Assembly (NCBI RefSeq): GCF_050942215.1
Contig: NZ_CP192056.1
Coordinates: 5,952,001-6,016,000, forward strand
Direction of reading: 5' to 3'
Origin: Sphaerimonospora sp050942215
GTDB taxonomy: Bacteria; Actinomycetota; Actinomycetes; Streptosporangiales; Streptosporangiaceae
DNA length: 64,000 nucleotides
Below, piece by piece: positions 1 through 8,426 of the stretch. Numbering within the stretch: position 1 is the first letter of the stretch; every line of letters starts with the position of its first letter. Below the pieces are notes generated by a model. The model did no database searches and was not told where the DNA came from. It saw nothing but the letters and a program-made list of their open reading frames with translations. The position numbers and the translations under genes are program-made.

Positions 1-83
1 AGTCGCAGCAGCCACAGCAGCAGATCGCGGTCTTCGGGCGCGAGCGGGGAAGCCGGCACGACCGATCGCGTCGGTGTGGTCAA
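1..83 (-). CDS. 5' end of a third operon gene, truncated by window edge
   Basis: After the TIM-barrel isomerase gene a reading frame opens with a TTG that overlaps the isomerase stop codon (TTGA, 83-80) and stays open to base 1, 27 codons. The visible start reads MTTPTRSVVPASPLAPEDRD followed by LLLWLLR. The coupling suggests a third gene of the same minus-strand operon. A GTG at codon 9 is an alternative start. Too little is visible to assign a family; the Leu-rich helix could belong to a helix-turn-helix or EboA-like protein, but that is a guess. Confidence 0.4.
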   Translation of the reverse strand, partial: MTTPTRSVVPASPLAPEDRDLLLWLLR

Positions 84-1081
84 CGGGTCCTCCCCGCGCC
101 TTCGGCGGGAGCGACCAGGCCCACCAGCCGTTCCAGCTCCCGTCCGTACGCCACGAAGGCGGCGCGGTCTCCGCGGCCGGGGTCGCCCGCGCCCGAGAGG
201 TGTGGACGCAGGTGCAGGTGGGGCTCGATGGAGAGCGCGCCGGTGTAGCCGTCGGTCAGCAGCATGCGCAGGCACTCCGCGACGTGCGCGGCCCCCGTGC
301 CGGGCGGCACGAAGCCGACCTCGCCGTCGGAGGCGATCACCGCGTCCTTGACGTGCACATGCGCCACGTGACCGACGACGGCGGCGAGCATCTCCGGCGG
401 CGAGTATCCGTATGCGACACCGTTGCCGATGTCGAACAGCAGCCGGAACGCCGGGCTGTCGATCGCGGCCACCAGGTCCAGCATGCGTTCTGCTCGATCG
501 CCCGCCCAGCCCGCGCAGTTCTCGAGCGTCAGCAGCAGCCCGGCGTCCTCGGCGCGGTGGGTCAGCTCCCGCAGCCGGCTCAGGGCGCGGCGTCCCCATT
601 CCGCCTCCGGCAGTCCGCCCGAGGGGTAGGACATGACGCGCACCAGGCGGGTGCCCAGAACGGGGCAACGCCGGGCGAGCACCTCCAGCTCGGCCAGGTC
701 GAGCGCGAAATCCCCGGTCACCGGCCGGGACCAGTCACCGATCTTGGAGGCCACGCCGACCACGGCGACACCGGCCGTACGGATGCGATCCGCCGACAGG
801 GCGAAGGCCTCCTCGTCCAGCCGTGCGATGGGGACGCCGGCGATCGTACGCAGCTCGATGCGGTTCCAGCCCAGCTCACGCACGGCGTCGAGCTGCCCGG
901 GCAGATCCGGTGCGGCCTCGTCGCCGATCCCGGCCAGCACGATCCCGGAGGGCACGATCCCGCCCGGCACGATCCCGGACGGTGCCCACCCGCCCGCCAC
1001 GGGCACGGGCACGGGAGCGGAGGCGGAGGCGGAGGCGGAGGCGGCCGGGGCCGGGCCGGGCTCAGCGGACGCCGTGGACAC
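80..1081 (-). CDS. Sugar phosphate isomerase/epimerase-like TIM-barrel protein
   Basis: 333-residue protein of the xylose-isomerase-like TIM-barrel (AP endonuclease 2) superfamily. From about residue 70 it shows the family pattern: ELGWNRIELRT, then ENCAGWAG, FDIGNG, HVHVKDA and the terminal SIEPHLH, supplying the Glu/Asp/His metal ligands. The frame is open upstream to 1426, but that stretch is the shadow of the 15-bp repeat in the neighbour. GTG at 1081 is preceded by GGAGGAG and overlaps the end of the upstream oxidoreductase gene by 20 bases, so it is the best start. The first ~50 residues are Ala/Ser/Pro rich and then VPGGIVPSGIVLAG. Pairing with a Gfo/Idh/MocA dehydrogenase suggests joint oxidation/epimerisation of a sugar or cyclitol; the substrate is unknown. 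Confidence 0.8.
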   Translation of the reverse strand: MSTASAEPGPAPAASASASASAPVPVPVAGGWAPSGIVPGGIVPSGIVLAGIGDEAAPDLPGQLDAVRELGWNRIELRTIAGVPIARLDEEAFALSADRIRTAGVAVVGVASKIGDWSRPVTGDFALDLAELEVLARRCPVLGTRLVRVMSYPSGGLPEAEWGRRALSRLRELTHRAEDAGLLLTLENCAGWAGDRAERMLDLVAAIDSPAFRLLFDIGNGVAYGYSPPEMLAAVVGHVAHVHVKDAVIASDGEVGFVPPGTGAAHVAECLRMLLTDGYTGALSIEPHLHLRPHLSGAGDPGRGDRAAFVAYGRELERLVGLVAPAEGAGRTR

Positions 1082-2246
1082 GCCGCTCCTCCTCGTGCCA
1101 GGTCTTCTCATGCTGGGCCTTCTCATGCTGGGTCTTCTCGTACTGGGTCTTCTCGTACTGGGTCTTCTCGTACTGGGTCTTCTCGTACTGGGTCTTCTCG
1201 TACTGGGTCTTCTCGTGTCGGGTTTTCTCATGCTGGGCCTCTCCGTGTCGGGCGGCGTCCCGTTCATCGGCGGCGCACAGATCCTTGGCCTCGGTGAGCA
1301 GCCGTACGGCCTCGACCTGCACGGGCAGCGCCCCCCGCGTGGCGGAGAGACGGGCGTATCGGGAGTAGGTGCCGCGGATGAAGGCGGAAAGGGCGTCGTC
1401 GTCGAAGACGGTCCAGACCGTGTCACGGCCCTCGGTCACCACCCGGAGCTGCGCGGTGTGGTCCGTGTCGCTGCACGGATAGTGGCCGGTGAGAGTCGCC
1501 CGCTCGAATTCCAGGGTGATGCGGCGCTCACGCACGGGCGAGGTCAGATCCGAGTCGATCTCGGTGCGCACGCCGGAGTGGTGCTCCAGCCGGAGCCCGG
1601 CACGGCCCAGTCGGGGCAGCCGGAGCCGGCCGGTCGCCATGTCCGCCCAGGAGGCGCCGGTGATCCGGGCGCCGCCCGCGAGGGTGAGCACCACGGCCAG
1701 CGCGTGCGGCACCTCCACGTCGAAGGCGGTGGGGTGGTCGGGAACCATGGCGCTACGGGTGAAGCGAGGCTTGTTCTGTACGAAGCGGATGCCGCGCAGC
1801 CTGCCGAACTCCTCCGTGTCCACGGCCTCGCGCAGCCGACGGGTCAGGTCGCTGTGGAGCCAGTGGGTGGCGACGGTGATCTCCAGTCCCCGGCTGCGCC
1901 GCAACCGGGCGATCGCCGCCAACCCCACCAGGTCCAATGCCAGCGGCTTCTCCACGATGATCTTTCGATAGCCGAGTCCGGCCAGCCGCTCCAGCACACC
2001 CAGGCGGATCTGCGGCGGCGTGCAGATGTGCACCACGGTGCGGTGCGGGGGAGTCAGTGTCGCCGCCTCTTCAATGGTGTCGGCCGTGACGACGCCGGTC
2101 ATTCCGGAAGGCGGCCGGAAGGGATCGTGGGCGACGACCGGTCCGGGAGCGAACAGGCCGGGGCTCAGCGCGCGCGTTCTCAGGAGCGCCGGAAGATGCA
2201 GCCCTCCCCCGGCCCTGCCCATTCCGAGGATGAAACTGTGTAACAC
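1062..2246 (-). CDS. Gfo/Idh/MocA-family oxidoreductase with repetitive C-terminal tail
   Basis: 394-residue NAD(P)-dependent dehydrogenase. The N-terminus SFILGMGRAGGGLHLPAL is a Rossmann nucleotide-binding turn (GxGxxG type), HICTPPQIRLGVLE and IIVEKPLAL match the family's EKP signature (Lys is catalytic/cofactor contacting), and the C-terminal half is the alpha/beta substrate domain. GTG 2246 has GGAG eight bases upstream. The last ~60 residues are a hydrophilic tail of about ten five-residue units of type EKTQY encoded by a 15-bp tandem repeat; this tail is not part of the family fold and may vary in length between strains. The gene overlaps the TIM-barrel gene, so the two are co-translated. 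Substrate unknown. Confidence 0.8.
   Translation of the reverse strand: MLHSFILGMGRAGGGLHLPALLRTRALSPGLFAPGPVVAHDPFRPPSGMTGVVTADTIEEAATLTPPHRTVVHICTPPQIRLGVLERLAGLGYRKIIVEKPLALDLVGLAAIARLRRSRGLEITVATHWLHSDLTRRLREAVDTEEFGRLRGIRFVQNKPRFTRSAMVPDHPTAFDVEVPHALAVVLTLAGGARITGASWADMATGRLRLPRLGRAGLRLEHHSGVRTEIDSDLTSPVRERRITLEFERATLTGHYPCSDTDHTAQLRVVTEGRDTVWTVFDDDALSAFIRGTYSRYARLSATRGALPVQVEAVRLLTEAKDLCAADERDAARHGEAQHEKTRHEKTQYEKTQYEKTQYEKTQYEKTQYEKTQHEKAQHEKTWHEEERRVHGVR
1095..1244. repeat. 15-bp tandem repeat, ten units, inside a gene
   Basis: Units are of the form GTACTGGGTCTTCTC; five are identical (1140-1214) and five are variants on both sides. On the minus strand they encode the EKTQY repeats of the oxidoreductase tail. 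Fifteen is a multiple of three, so copy-number change would keep the frame. Confidence 0.97.
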
Positions 2247-2597
2247 GCATCAACTCCGTTCTGCTCCGCCTGTCGCGTGTGTCTCATCGACATGCGCTTC
2301 GTCGGCTGAATCCGGGACTCGGCGTCGGACGGCCGGGCAGGCCTCCATCGAAATGGTCAATCGACGCCGCGTGATCGATCCGGAGCGTCGTGGATCGGTC
2401 CAATCGTCGGATCCGATTTCGCCCCCTCGAATATTCGGCGCCCGGTGGAAAATCGCGTGTCGAATGAATTACCGGCCATCGAAATGAAACCAATCGCCGT
2501 CTCCGGTCAGGCGATCGGGAACCGTTCGCGGTTATCTCGTCGACGGTCGAGCCGGATGGCGGCGGGCCCGATGACCCTCTGGGCCCATCCGCGCCGA
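2247..2597. other. Intergenic region with diverged direct repeat, likely promoter of the oxidoreductase operon
   Basis: No convincing gene. The segment is less GC-rich than its surroundings. It carries an imperfect direct repeat beginning CCATCGAAATG and ending in CAATCG near 2345 and 2476, and an inverted repeat CGATCC/GGATCG (2376-2397). These lie upstream of the minus-strand oxidoreductase operon and could be operator elements; nothing closer can be said. Confidence 0.4.
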
Positions 2598-2936
2598 TCA
2601 GGCGACGGAGAAACTGAACTGCCCGCTGGGCGGGGCGTGCCAGCCGTGGTTCGGGTCGACCGGGACGCCGGGGCCGAGGCAGAACGGCGTGGCGTGGATG
2701 AACACCCTGGATCCGGTGAGGTTGATCAGCACGTGAGCGGTCGGCGGAAGCCGCCGGCAACCACCCTCGGGCAGGTCCTGATATCTGCTGAGCTGCTCGA
2801 CCTCGGTGCTGAACACGATGACCTCGCCCTTGACCTCATCACTCGGCCCCGCCCCCGCGAGGAACGCCGTGACCGACACCACGGCCGACACCACGGCCGG
2901 CCCGAGAACCGTGCTGAACAACTTCACTCCCCTCAC
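2598..2936 (-). CDS. Small secreted protein of unknown function
   Basis: 112 residues. The first ~29 residues form a signal peptide (MRGVKLFSTVLGPAVVSAVV then SVTAFLAGAG). The mature part contains two Cys (in EGGCRRLPP and ATPFCLGPG) that could form a disulfide, and a short beta-rich segment HVLINLTGSRVFIHA. GTG 2936 has GAGGTG upstream; GTG 2927 is an alternative. I do not recognise the family. A monocistronic gene, with a hairpin (3022-3047) upstream. Confidence 0.65.
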   Translation of the reverse strand: MRGVKLFSTVLGPAVVSAVVSVTAFLAGAGPSDEVKGEVIVFSTEVEQLSRYQDLPEGGCRRLPPTAHVLINLTGSRVFIHATPFCLGPGVPVDPNHGWHAPPSGQFSFSVA

Positions 2937-3021
2937 CTGACCACCTCAGGGCATGTCGTGGAGCTCTCGCCGTCCTCCTCCACCCCATGGCACACCCTTG
3001 ACACGGCCATCATCAGGTAAT

Positions 3022-3047
3022 GGAGAGTGATATGTCAATCACTCTCC
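3022..3047. repeat. 10-bp perfect inverted repeat
   Basis: GGAGAGTGAT and ATCACTCTCC separated by six bases. It sits about 85 bases upstream of the small secreted protein gene, so an operator is possible; no T-tract follows on either strand. Confidence 0.5.
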
Positions 3048-3101
3048 GTGATCGAATTGCTCCGCACGTGGCGGAGACCTCGCCGCGTCGGGGGCCGGGC
3101 C

Positions 3102-3145
3102 GCCGGTACGGCCACAGGTCTCGCGGGACCTGCGGCCGTACCGGC
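3102..3145. terminator. Strong hairpin downstream of the PPOX gene
   Basis: Arms of about 19-20 bp (GCCGGTACGGCC... pairing with ...GGCCGTACCGGC) with one mismatch and a five-base loop, about 40 bases after the stop of the minus-strand PPOX gene. No clear U-tract, as is usual in high-GC actinobacteria. Confidence 0.7.
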
Positions 3146-3187
3146 GGCACCGCACCGTTCCCGTGCGCGGAGGGCCGCCGTCCGAGG

Positions 3188-3820
3188 TCAGTACTGGTTC
3201 GTCCTGGCGTCCTGGGCGAGCGCCTCGTCGATCTCCTCCACGGACATCTCCTTGATGTCCATATGGTCCTTGGCGATCCGTCCGAGCGTGGGCAGGGTCC
3301 TGCGGTCGGGCCAGGTCTCGGGCCGCCACAGCGCCGAACGCAGGAACGCCTTCGCGCAGTGCATGTAGAGCTCCTCGACGTCGACGAGGACCGCCAGCCG
3401 CGGTCGCCTGCCCTTGACCTCCAGGTCGTCGAAGAACGGCGCGTCCGACACGAGCGTGGCGCGCCCGTTGACGCGCAGCGTCTCGTTCATCCCCGGCACG
3501 ATGAACAGCATCCCGACGCGGGGGTTGTGCAGTATGTTGCGGAGGCTGTCCAGCCGATGGTTGCCGGGCCGGTCGGCGAGGACCAGGCGGTGGTCGTCGA
3601 GGACCAGAACCGAGCCGGCGGGGTCGCCCCGGGGGGAGACGTCGCAGGTGCCGTCCGGGTTCGAGGTGGCCAGCAGCACGAACGGCGAGTGCGCGATGAT
3701 CAGGCGCGCGTGCTCGTCGATCCGTGCGATGTCCTTGTCCCAGATGGCCTGCGACGGCTCTTTCACGATCTCCCGGAGCTCGGCCTCGGTCGTCACCGTA
3801 CGGACCTCAGAAAAGTTCAC
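3188..3820 (-). CDS. PPOX-class FMN-dependent flavoprotein, MSMEG_1061-like, iron-regulated
   Basis: 210 residues of the pyridoxamine-5'-phosphate-oxidase-like split beta barrel. Typical family segments are FVLLATSNPDGTCDVSPRGD, GNHRLDSLRNILHNPRVGML and MNETLRVNGRATL. It probably reduces or oxidises a small molecule using FMN or F420. The GTG at 3820 lies just where a transcript from the TATGAT -10 (3832-3827) would begin, so the mRNA may be leaderless; GTG 3796 with GAGG eight bases upstream is the alternative start. A classic iron box overlaps the promoter, so expression should be repressed by an IdeR/DmdR1-type regulator when iron is plentiful. It lies back to back with the siderophore importer, which suggests a role in iron metabolism, for example reduction of ferric siderophore (inference). 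Confidence 0.85.
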   Translation of the reverse strand: MNFSEVRTVTTEAELREIVKEPSQAIWDKDIARIDEHARLIIAHSPFVLLATSNPDGTCDVSPRGDPAGSVLVLDDHRLVLADRPGNHRLDSLRNILHNPRVGMLFIVPGMNETLRVNGRATLVSDAPFFDDLEVKGRRPRLAVLVDVEELYMHCAKAFLRSALWRPETWPDRRTLPTLGRIAKDHMDIKEMSVEEIDEALAQDARTNQY

Positions 3821-3826
3821 CTTTCA

Positions 3827-3848
3827 ATCATAAGGTAAGCCTAACCAA
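3827..3848 (-). promoter_or_regulatory. Iron box overlapping -10 of the PPOX gene
   Basis: The minus strand reads TTGGTTAGGCTTACCTTAT (3848-3830), matching the IdeR/DmdR1 consensus TTAGGTTAGGCTAACCTAA at most positions; TATGAT at 3832-3827 is a near-consensus -10. Repressor binding would block RNA polymerase. Confidence 0.85.
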
Positions 3849-4042
3849 AGGTCCCGGTCGAGGCGCTGAAGTGCGGAAACGGGCGCCGGTCTCGCACGCC
3901 GGGCCACCGCGACAGGCGGCCACACGCGGTCGCAGCGCGGCCACCAGAACGATGATCACCCGGTCCCCGTACGCCGATCCGGATAAGAGATGTCGCAAAT
4001 CCGAGATTGCGGCAAGACGGTCATCTCTCCTAGAGTGCCTGG

Positions 4043-4061
4043 CAAGGTAAGGCTTACCTAA
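4043..4061 (+). promoter_or_regulatory. Iron box upstream of siderophore ABC importer
   Basis: CAAGGTAAGGCTTACCTAA, with a perfect 7-1-7 palindrome AGGTAAG-G-CTTACCT at its centre (4045-4059). It matches the IdeR/DmdR1 box and lies 160 bases before the start of the binding-protein gene, so the whole operon is predicted to be iron repressed. Confidence 0.88.
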
Positions 4062-4220
4062 CTAGGTGATGCCGGCAGGGGACCGTCCGTCGCGGCCCTT
4101 CAAAGGGCACCTGAGCAGGGGTCTTACCGCAATACGGTGCGCAGCAGCTCCACGGACCCCTATCGCGAGCCAGGACGTGCGAGGGCCGCCACCAGCGGAA
4201 TTCTGAGACCGGAGTACGGA

Positions 4221-5255
4221 TTGAAGCGTCGACTTAGCCTCCGCATCCTCGCTGTGGCGGCCGTCCTGACGGGCATCGTGAGCTGCGGCGGCCCGGCAGA
4301 GACCGAGCAGAAGAGCACGAGCGCCGGTTCGAGCGCCTTCCCCATGACGATCCGGCACGCGCTGGGAACGACCACCATCCCGGCGAAGCCCGAGCGGGTG
4401 GCCACGGTCAACTGGGCCAACCACGAAGCGCCGCTGGCCCTCGGCGTCGTCCCGGTCGGCATGGCCGCCGCGAACTTCGGCGACGACGACGGCGACGGGC
4501 TTCTGCCCTGGGTGGACAAGCGCCTGAAGGAGCTCAACGCCCACAAGCCCGTCCTGTTCGACGAGACCGACGGCATCGACTTCGAGGCCGTCGCCGACAC
4601 CAAGCCCGACGTGATCCTGGCCGCCTATTCGGGCCTGACCAAGCAGGACTACGACACGCTGAGCGAGATCGCTCCCGTGGTGGCCTACCCCGACGCCCCG
4701 TGGGCGACCCCGTGGCGCGAGATCATCCGGATGAACAGCAAGGCCATCGGGCTCGCCGAAGAGGGCGAGAAGCTCATCGCCGGCATCGAGGGCGACATCG
4801 CGAAGGTCGTCGCGAAGTACCCGCAGCTCACGGGCAAGTCGGCGATGTTCATGACGCATGTCGACCCCAACGACGTGAGCGAGGTCGGCTTCTACACGAC
4901 GCACGACACCCGCACGCTGTTCTTCGAGGACCTCGGGTTGAAGATCGCGGACAGCGTCGCCAAGGCGTCCGAGGGCACGGACAAGTTCGCCCTGACGCGG
5001 AGCGCGGAGCAGATCGACCTGTTCGACGACGTCGACATCATCACCGGATACGGCGACGAGAAGGGTGAGCTGATCGAGACGCTCAGGAAGGACCCGCTGC
5101 TGTCGAAGATCCCCGCGGTCAAGCGCGGCTCGGTGTACCTCCTGCCCGGGAGCACGCCACTGGGCACCGCCGCGAACCCGACGCCCCTGTCCATCTCCTG
5201 GGTGCTGGAGGACTACGTCGCAGCGCTCGCCGAGGCAGCGGACAAGGTCAAGTGA
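4221..5255 (+). CDS. Iron-siderophore ABC transporter substrate-binding lipoprotein
   Basis: 344-residue periplasmic-binding protein of the FepB/FhuD type (PF01497). TTG 4221 with GGAG six bases upstream gives a proper lipoprotein signal: KRRLSLRILAVAAVLTGI followed by the lipobox IVSC; the upstream open frame to 4137 would bury it. The mature protein shows the family order: MTIRHALGTTTIPAKPERVA, VNWANHEAPLALGVVPVG, FEAVADTKPDVILAAYSG and the C-terminal YLLPGS/SISWVLEDY. It captures a ferric siderophore outside the cell membrane and delivers it to the two permeases that follow. First gene of a four-gene iron-box-controlled operon; its stop overlaps the next start (GTGA). Confidence 0.93.
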   Translation: MKRRLSLRILAVAAVLTGIVSCGGPAETEQKSTSAGSSAFPMTIRHALGTTTIPAKPERVATVNWANHEAPLALGVVPVGMAAANFGDDDGDGLLPWVDKRLKELNAHKPVLFDETDGIDFEAVADTKPDVILAAYSGLTKQDYDTLSEIAPVVAYPDAPWATPWREIIRMNSKAIGLAEEGEKLIAGIEGDIAKVVAKYPQLTGKSAMFMTHVDPNDVSEVGFYTTHDTRTLFFEDLGLKIADSVAKASEGTDKFALTRSAEQIDLFDDVDIITGYGDEKGELIETLRKDPLLSKIPAVKRGSVYLLPGSTPLGTAANPTPLSISWVLEDYVAALAEAADKVK

Positions 5256-6298
5256 CGTCGGTCGTCGACGTCGACCACGCGCAGGACGCCGCCCTCGTGC
5301 GGCGTCCTGCGCGTGTGCCCGTCCTGTGGCTGCTCGTCGCGATCCTGGTCATGGCCGCGCTCATGGTGGCCTCCGTCGCCCTCGGCTCGCGTGACGTCTC
5401 CTGGGGCGACGTGTGGGCCGCGCTCGGCGGCGCGGACGACTCCCTCGAACAGGCGGCGGTGACCAAGCGGATACCGCGCACCCTGCTCGCCGTGATGATC
5501 GGCGCCGCGCTCGGCCTCGCGGGCGCCGTCATGCAGGGGGTGACCCGCAACCCGCTGGCCGACCCGGGAATCCTGGGCGTCAACATGGGCGCGTCGCTCT
5601 TCGTCGTCACCGCCGTCGCGTTCTTCGGGCTCACGTCGCCGACCGGCTACGTCTGGGTGGCGTTGGCGGGGGCCGCCGCCTCGGCCGTGTTCGTGTACAC
5701 CGTCGGCTCCCTCGGACGGGGCGGAGCCACCCCGCTCAAACTCGCCCTCGCCGGCGCCGCCACCTCGGCGGCCTTCGCCTCCCTCGTCAGCGCCGTCGTC
5801 CTGCCCCGCAACGACATCGCGGGAAGCTTCCGGCTCTGGCAGATAGGCGGTGTCGGCGGCGCGTCGTACGAACGCATCGGGCACGTCCTGCCGTTCCTCG
5901 CCATCGGCTTCGTCATCTGCCTCCTGTCCGCCCGTGCGCTGAACTCGCTCGCGCTCGGGGACGAGCTCGCGGCCGGGCTCGGCGAGCGTGTCGCCGTCGT
6001 CCGGGCCACGGCGGCCCTCGGCGCGATCGTGCTGTGCGGCGCGTCCACGGCGGTCGCCGGGCCGATCGGCTTCGTCGGGCTCGTCGTCCCGCACGCGTGC
6101 CGTCTGCTCGTCGGCGTGGACCACCGCTGGCTGCTGCCGTTCTCCACCCTGGTCGGCGCGGTGCTGCTCACCGCCGCCGACGTCGTCGGCCGCATGGTGA
6201 CACGTCCCTCGGACGTCGAGGTGGGCATCGTGACCGCGTTGATCGGCGCCCCGTTCTTCATCCACATCGTCCGCCGGCAGAAGGTGCGTGACCTTTGA
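5252..6298 (+). CDS. FecCD-family siderophore ABC permease 1
   Basis: 348-residue membrane protein with about nine hydrophobic segments. Family marks: RIPRTLLAVMIGAALGLAGA, MQGVTRNPLADPGILGVN near residues 90-110 and GPIGFVGLVVPHACRLLVG in the C-terminal half, the loop that contacts the ATPase. GTG 5252 overlaps the stop of the binding-protein gene. It forms a heterodimeric channel with the next gene product. FepD-like. Confidence 0.93.
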   Translation: MTSVVDVDHAQDAALVRRPARVPVLWLLVAILVMAALMVASVALGSRDVSWGDVWAALGGADDSLEQAAVTKRIPRTLLAVMIGAALGLAGAVMQGVTRNPLADPGILGVNMGASLFVVTAVAFFGLTSPTGYVWVALAGAAASAVFVYTVGSLGRGGATPLKLALAGAATSAAFASLVSAVVLPRNDIAGSFRLWQIGGVGGASYERIGHVLPFLAIGFVICLLSARALNSLALGDELAAGLGERVAVVRATAALGAIVLCGASTAVAGPIGFVGLVVPHACRLLVGVDHRWLLPFSTLVGAVLLTAADVVGRMVTRPSDVEVGIVTALIGAPFFIHIVRRQKVRDL

Positions 6299-6362
6299 GC
6301 GAGCGCAGCGAGCGAACCGTGAGAAACGGCGCCGGGCTCGGTGACCCGGCGGAGCGGCGGCC

Positions 6363-7415
6363 GTGAGCGCTCCCGCCGTCATCCGGCCGCCCATGCTTCA
6401 GGCCGTCGCCAGCGGACGCCGCCGGCGCTCCGCCCGCCGCCGCCTCGTCATCCTGACGCTGGCGGTGCTCGTCGTCGCCGTGTTCGCGGTCACCCTGATG
6501 GCCGGGCAGACGTTCTATCCTCCCCGCGACGTGATCCGCGTCGTCCTCGGCGAGCAGGTCCCGGGGGCGTCCTTCACGGTCGGGCGGCTCCGGCTGCCCC
6601 GGGCCGTACTCGCCGTGATCGCGGGATTCAGCTTCGGCATGGCCGGTGTCACCTTCCAGACGATGCTCCGCAACCCGCTGGCCAGCCCGGACATCATCGG
6701 CATCAGTTCGGGGGCGAGCGCCGCCGCTGCCATCGCGATCGTGTCGTTCTCCCTCGGCGGGACCCAGGTGTCGATCATCGCCATCGTCGCCGCCCTCATC
6801 GTCGCCCTGGTGGTGTACGGCCTGGCGTTCCGGGACGGCGTCGCCGGCACGCGGCTGATCCTGATCGGCATCGGGATCTCCGCGATCCTCGACAGCATCA
6901 CCTCCTATGTCCTGTCCCGTGCCCCGGAATGGGACCTGCAGGGGGCCATGCGCTGGTTGACCGGCAGCCTCAACGGCACGACCTGGGAACAGGTCCTGCC
7001 GGCCCTCGCCGCGCTCGTCGTCCTCTCCCCCGTCCTGCTGTCCCAGGCGCGGGATCTGTCGGCGCTGCAGCTCGGCGACGACACCGCCTCCGCCCTCGGG
7101 GTCCGGGTCGAACGCACCCGCATCACGGTGATCGTCGCAGCCGTCGGCCTGATCGCCTTCGCCACGGCGGCAGCCGGGCCGATCGCGTTCGTGGCGTTCC
7201 TGTCCGGCCCCATCGCGGCCCGGATCATCGGGGTGAGCGGCTCCCTGCTGGTACCAGCCGGCCTCGTCGGCACGCTCCTGGTCCTCGTCGCCGACTTCGC
7301 CGGCCAATTCGCGTTCGGCACCCGCTATCCGGTCGGCGTCGTCACCGGCGTCCTCGGGGCGCCCTACCTCGTCTATCTGATCGTCCGCAGCCATCGGGCC
7401 GGAGGTTCGCTGTGA
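6363..7415 (+). CDS. FecCD-family siderophore ABC permease 2
   Basis: 350 residues, second half of the permease pair (FepG-like). RLPRAVLAVIAGFSFGMAGV, FQTMLRNPLASPDIIGISSG and GPIAFVAFLSGPIAARIIG are the diagnostic segments. The gap of 64 bases to permease 1 is larger than the other junctions of this operon and holds only the ribosome-binding region (GGCGGAGCGGCGGCC before GTG 6363). An Arg/Ala-rich stretch of about 20 residues precedes the first membrane helix. Confidence 0.93.
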   Translation: MSAPAVIRPPMLQAVASGRRRRSARRRLVILTLAVLVVAVFAVTLMAGQTFYPPRDVIRVVLGEQVPGASFTVGRLRLPRAVLAVIAGFSFGMAGVTFQTMLRNPLASPDIIGISSGASAAAAIAIVSFSLGGTQVSIIAIVAALIVALVVYGLAFRDGVAGTRLILIGIGISAILDSITSYVLSRAPEWDLQGAMRWLTGSLNGTTWEQVLPALAALVVLSPVLLSQARDLSALQLGDDTASALGVRVERTRITVIVAAVGLIAFATAAAGPIAFVAFLSGPIAARIIGVSGSLLVPAGLVGTLLVLVADFAGQFAFGTRYPVGVVTGVLGAPYLVYLIVRSHRAGGSL

Positions 7416-8299
7416 CCACATCCCACTCCCTTGCGACCGAGCACCTGACGCTCGGCTACGGCGACCGCGTCGTCGTAACGGCCCTCGACCTGGTCGTACC
7501 ACCCGGCGAGATCACGGTCATCGTCGGCGCCAACGCCTGCGGGAAGTCGACGCTGCTGCGTTCGCTGTCCCGGCTGCTCGCACCCCGCGGGGGACGAGTC
7601 GTCCTGGACGGCAGGGAGGTGCACCGCATGCCGGCCAAGGAGCTGGCGCGCACACTCGGGCTGCTGCCTCAGTCGCCGGTCGCGCCCGAGGGCATCACCG
7701 TGCTCGATCTCGTCGGCCGCGGGCGCCACCCGCACCAGGGGATCTTCACCCGCTGGAACGACAGGGACGACGCCGCGGTGGCGGCGGCCCTGGAGGCCAC
7801 ACGCACGGCGGACCTCGCCGACCGCCCCGTCGACGAACTGTCCGGAGGCCAGCGCCAACGGGTCTGGATCGCCATGGCGCTGGCCCAGCAGACCGATCTG
7901 CTGCTCCTCGACGAGCCCACCACCTTCCTCGACGCCAGCCACCAGATCGAGGTCCTCGACCTGCTGACCGACCTGAACCACACCCGTGGCACCACCATCG
8001 TGATGGTGCTGCACGACCTCAACCTCGCGGCCCGCTACGCCGACCATCTCATCGCGCTCGCCGATGGCGGGCTGCACGCCTGCGGCACGCCGGCCGAGGT
8101 CCTCACCGAGGACAGCGTCCGTACCGTCTTCGGCCTCGACAGCCGCATCATCGAAGACCCCGTGTCCGGCCGCCCGCTGATGCTCCCCATCGGCCGCCAC
8201 CACACCCGGCCACGACCGGCCCCGTCGCCGAACCGGGTCCAGGACACGTCTTCCGCCGCCGGGCGGGACGACCGCGTCACCGCTTCACGGGGCTCCTGA
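7412..8299 (+). CDS. Siderophore ABC transporter ATP-binding protein
   Basis: 295-residue ABC ATPase, FepC-like. Walker A GANACGKST (near residue 42), Q-loop in LGLLPQSPVAPEG, signature LSGGQRQRVWIAMALAQQ, Walker B LLLLDEPTTFLD and the H-loop VLHDLNLAARYADH are all present. GTG 7412 has GGAGG six bases upstream and overlaps the stop of permease 2. A long open frame upstream of 7412 is the shadow of that permease. The last ~45 residues are Pro/Arg rich and beyond the usual family end. It powers ferric siderophore uptake. Confidence 0.94.
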   Translation: MTTSHSLATEHLTLGYGDRVVVTALDLVVPPGEITVIVGANACGKSTLLRSLSRLLAPRGGRVVLDGREVHRMPAKELARTLGLLPQSPVAPEGITVLDLVGRGRHPHQGIFTRWNDRDDAAVAAALEATRTADLADRPVDELSGGQRQRVWIAMALAQQTDLLLLDEPTTFLDASHQIEVLDLLTDLNHTRGTTIVMVLHDLNLAARYADHLIALADGGLHACGTPAEVLTEDSVRTVFGLDSRIIEDPVSGRPLMLPIGRHHTRPRPAPSPNRVQDTSSAAGRDDRVTASRGS

Positions 8300-8426
8300 G
8301 GTCGCGGCAGGCGACGGCAGCGGCCCGGCCGACACCGAAGCGGACGAGCGTGGTCCGTGTCGTGAACCCTGGTGACATCCCCTCGATGGGCGCGGACGCC
8401 TCCGGTCATTTCGGCATGATGGGGCA

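Larger units (their letters stand above)
3821..4220. other. Divergent regulatory region between PPOX gene and siderophore importer
   Basis: About 400 bases without a gene. It contains the two iron boxes described separately; the middle (3850-4040) shows no further clear element. An open frame upstream of 4221 (from 4137) lacks lipoprotein-like features and is treated as untranslated leader. Confidence 0.7.

Noticed and set aside
5213..6394. Minus-strand 393-codon ORF rich in Arg/Asp/Gly
   Set aside because: Antisense shadow of the first siderophore permease, no domain.
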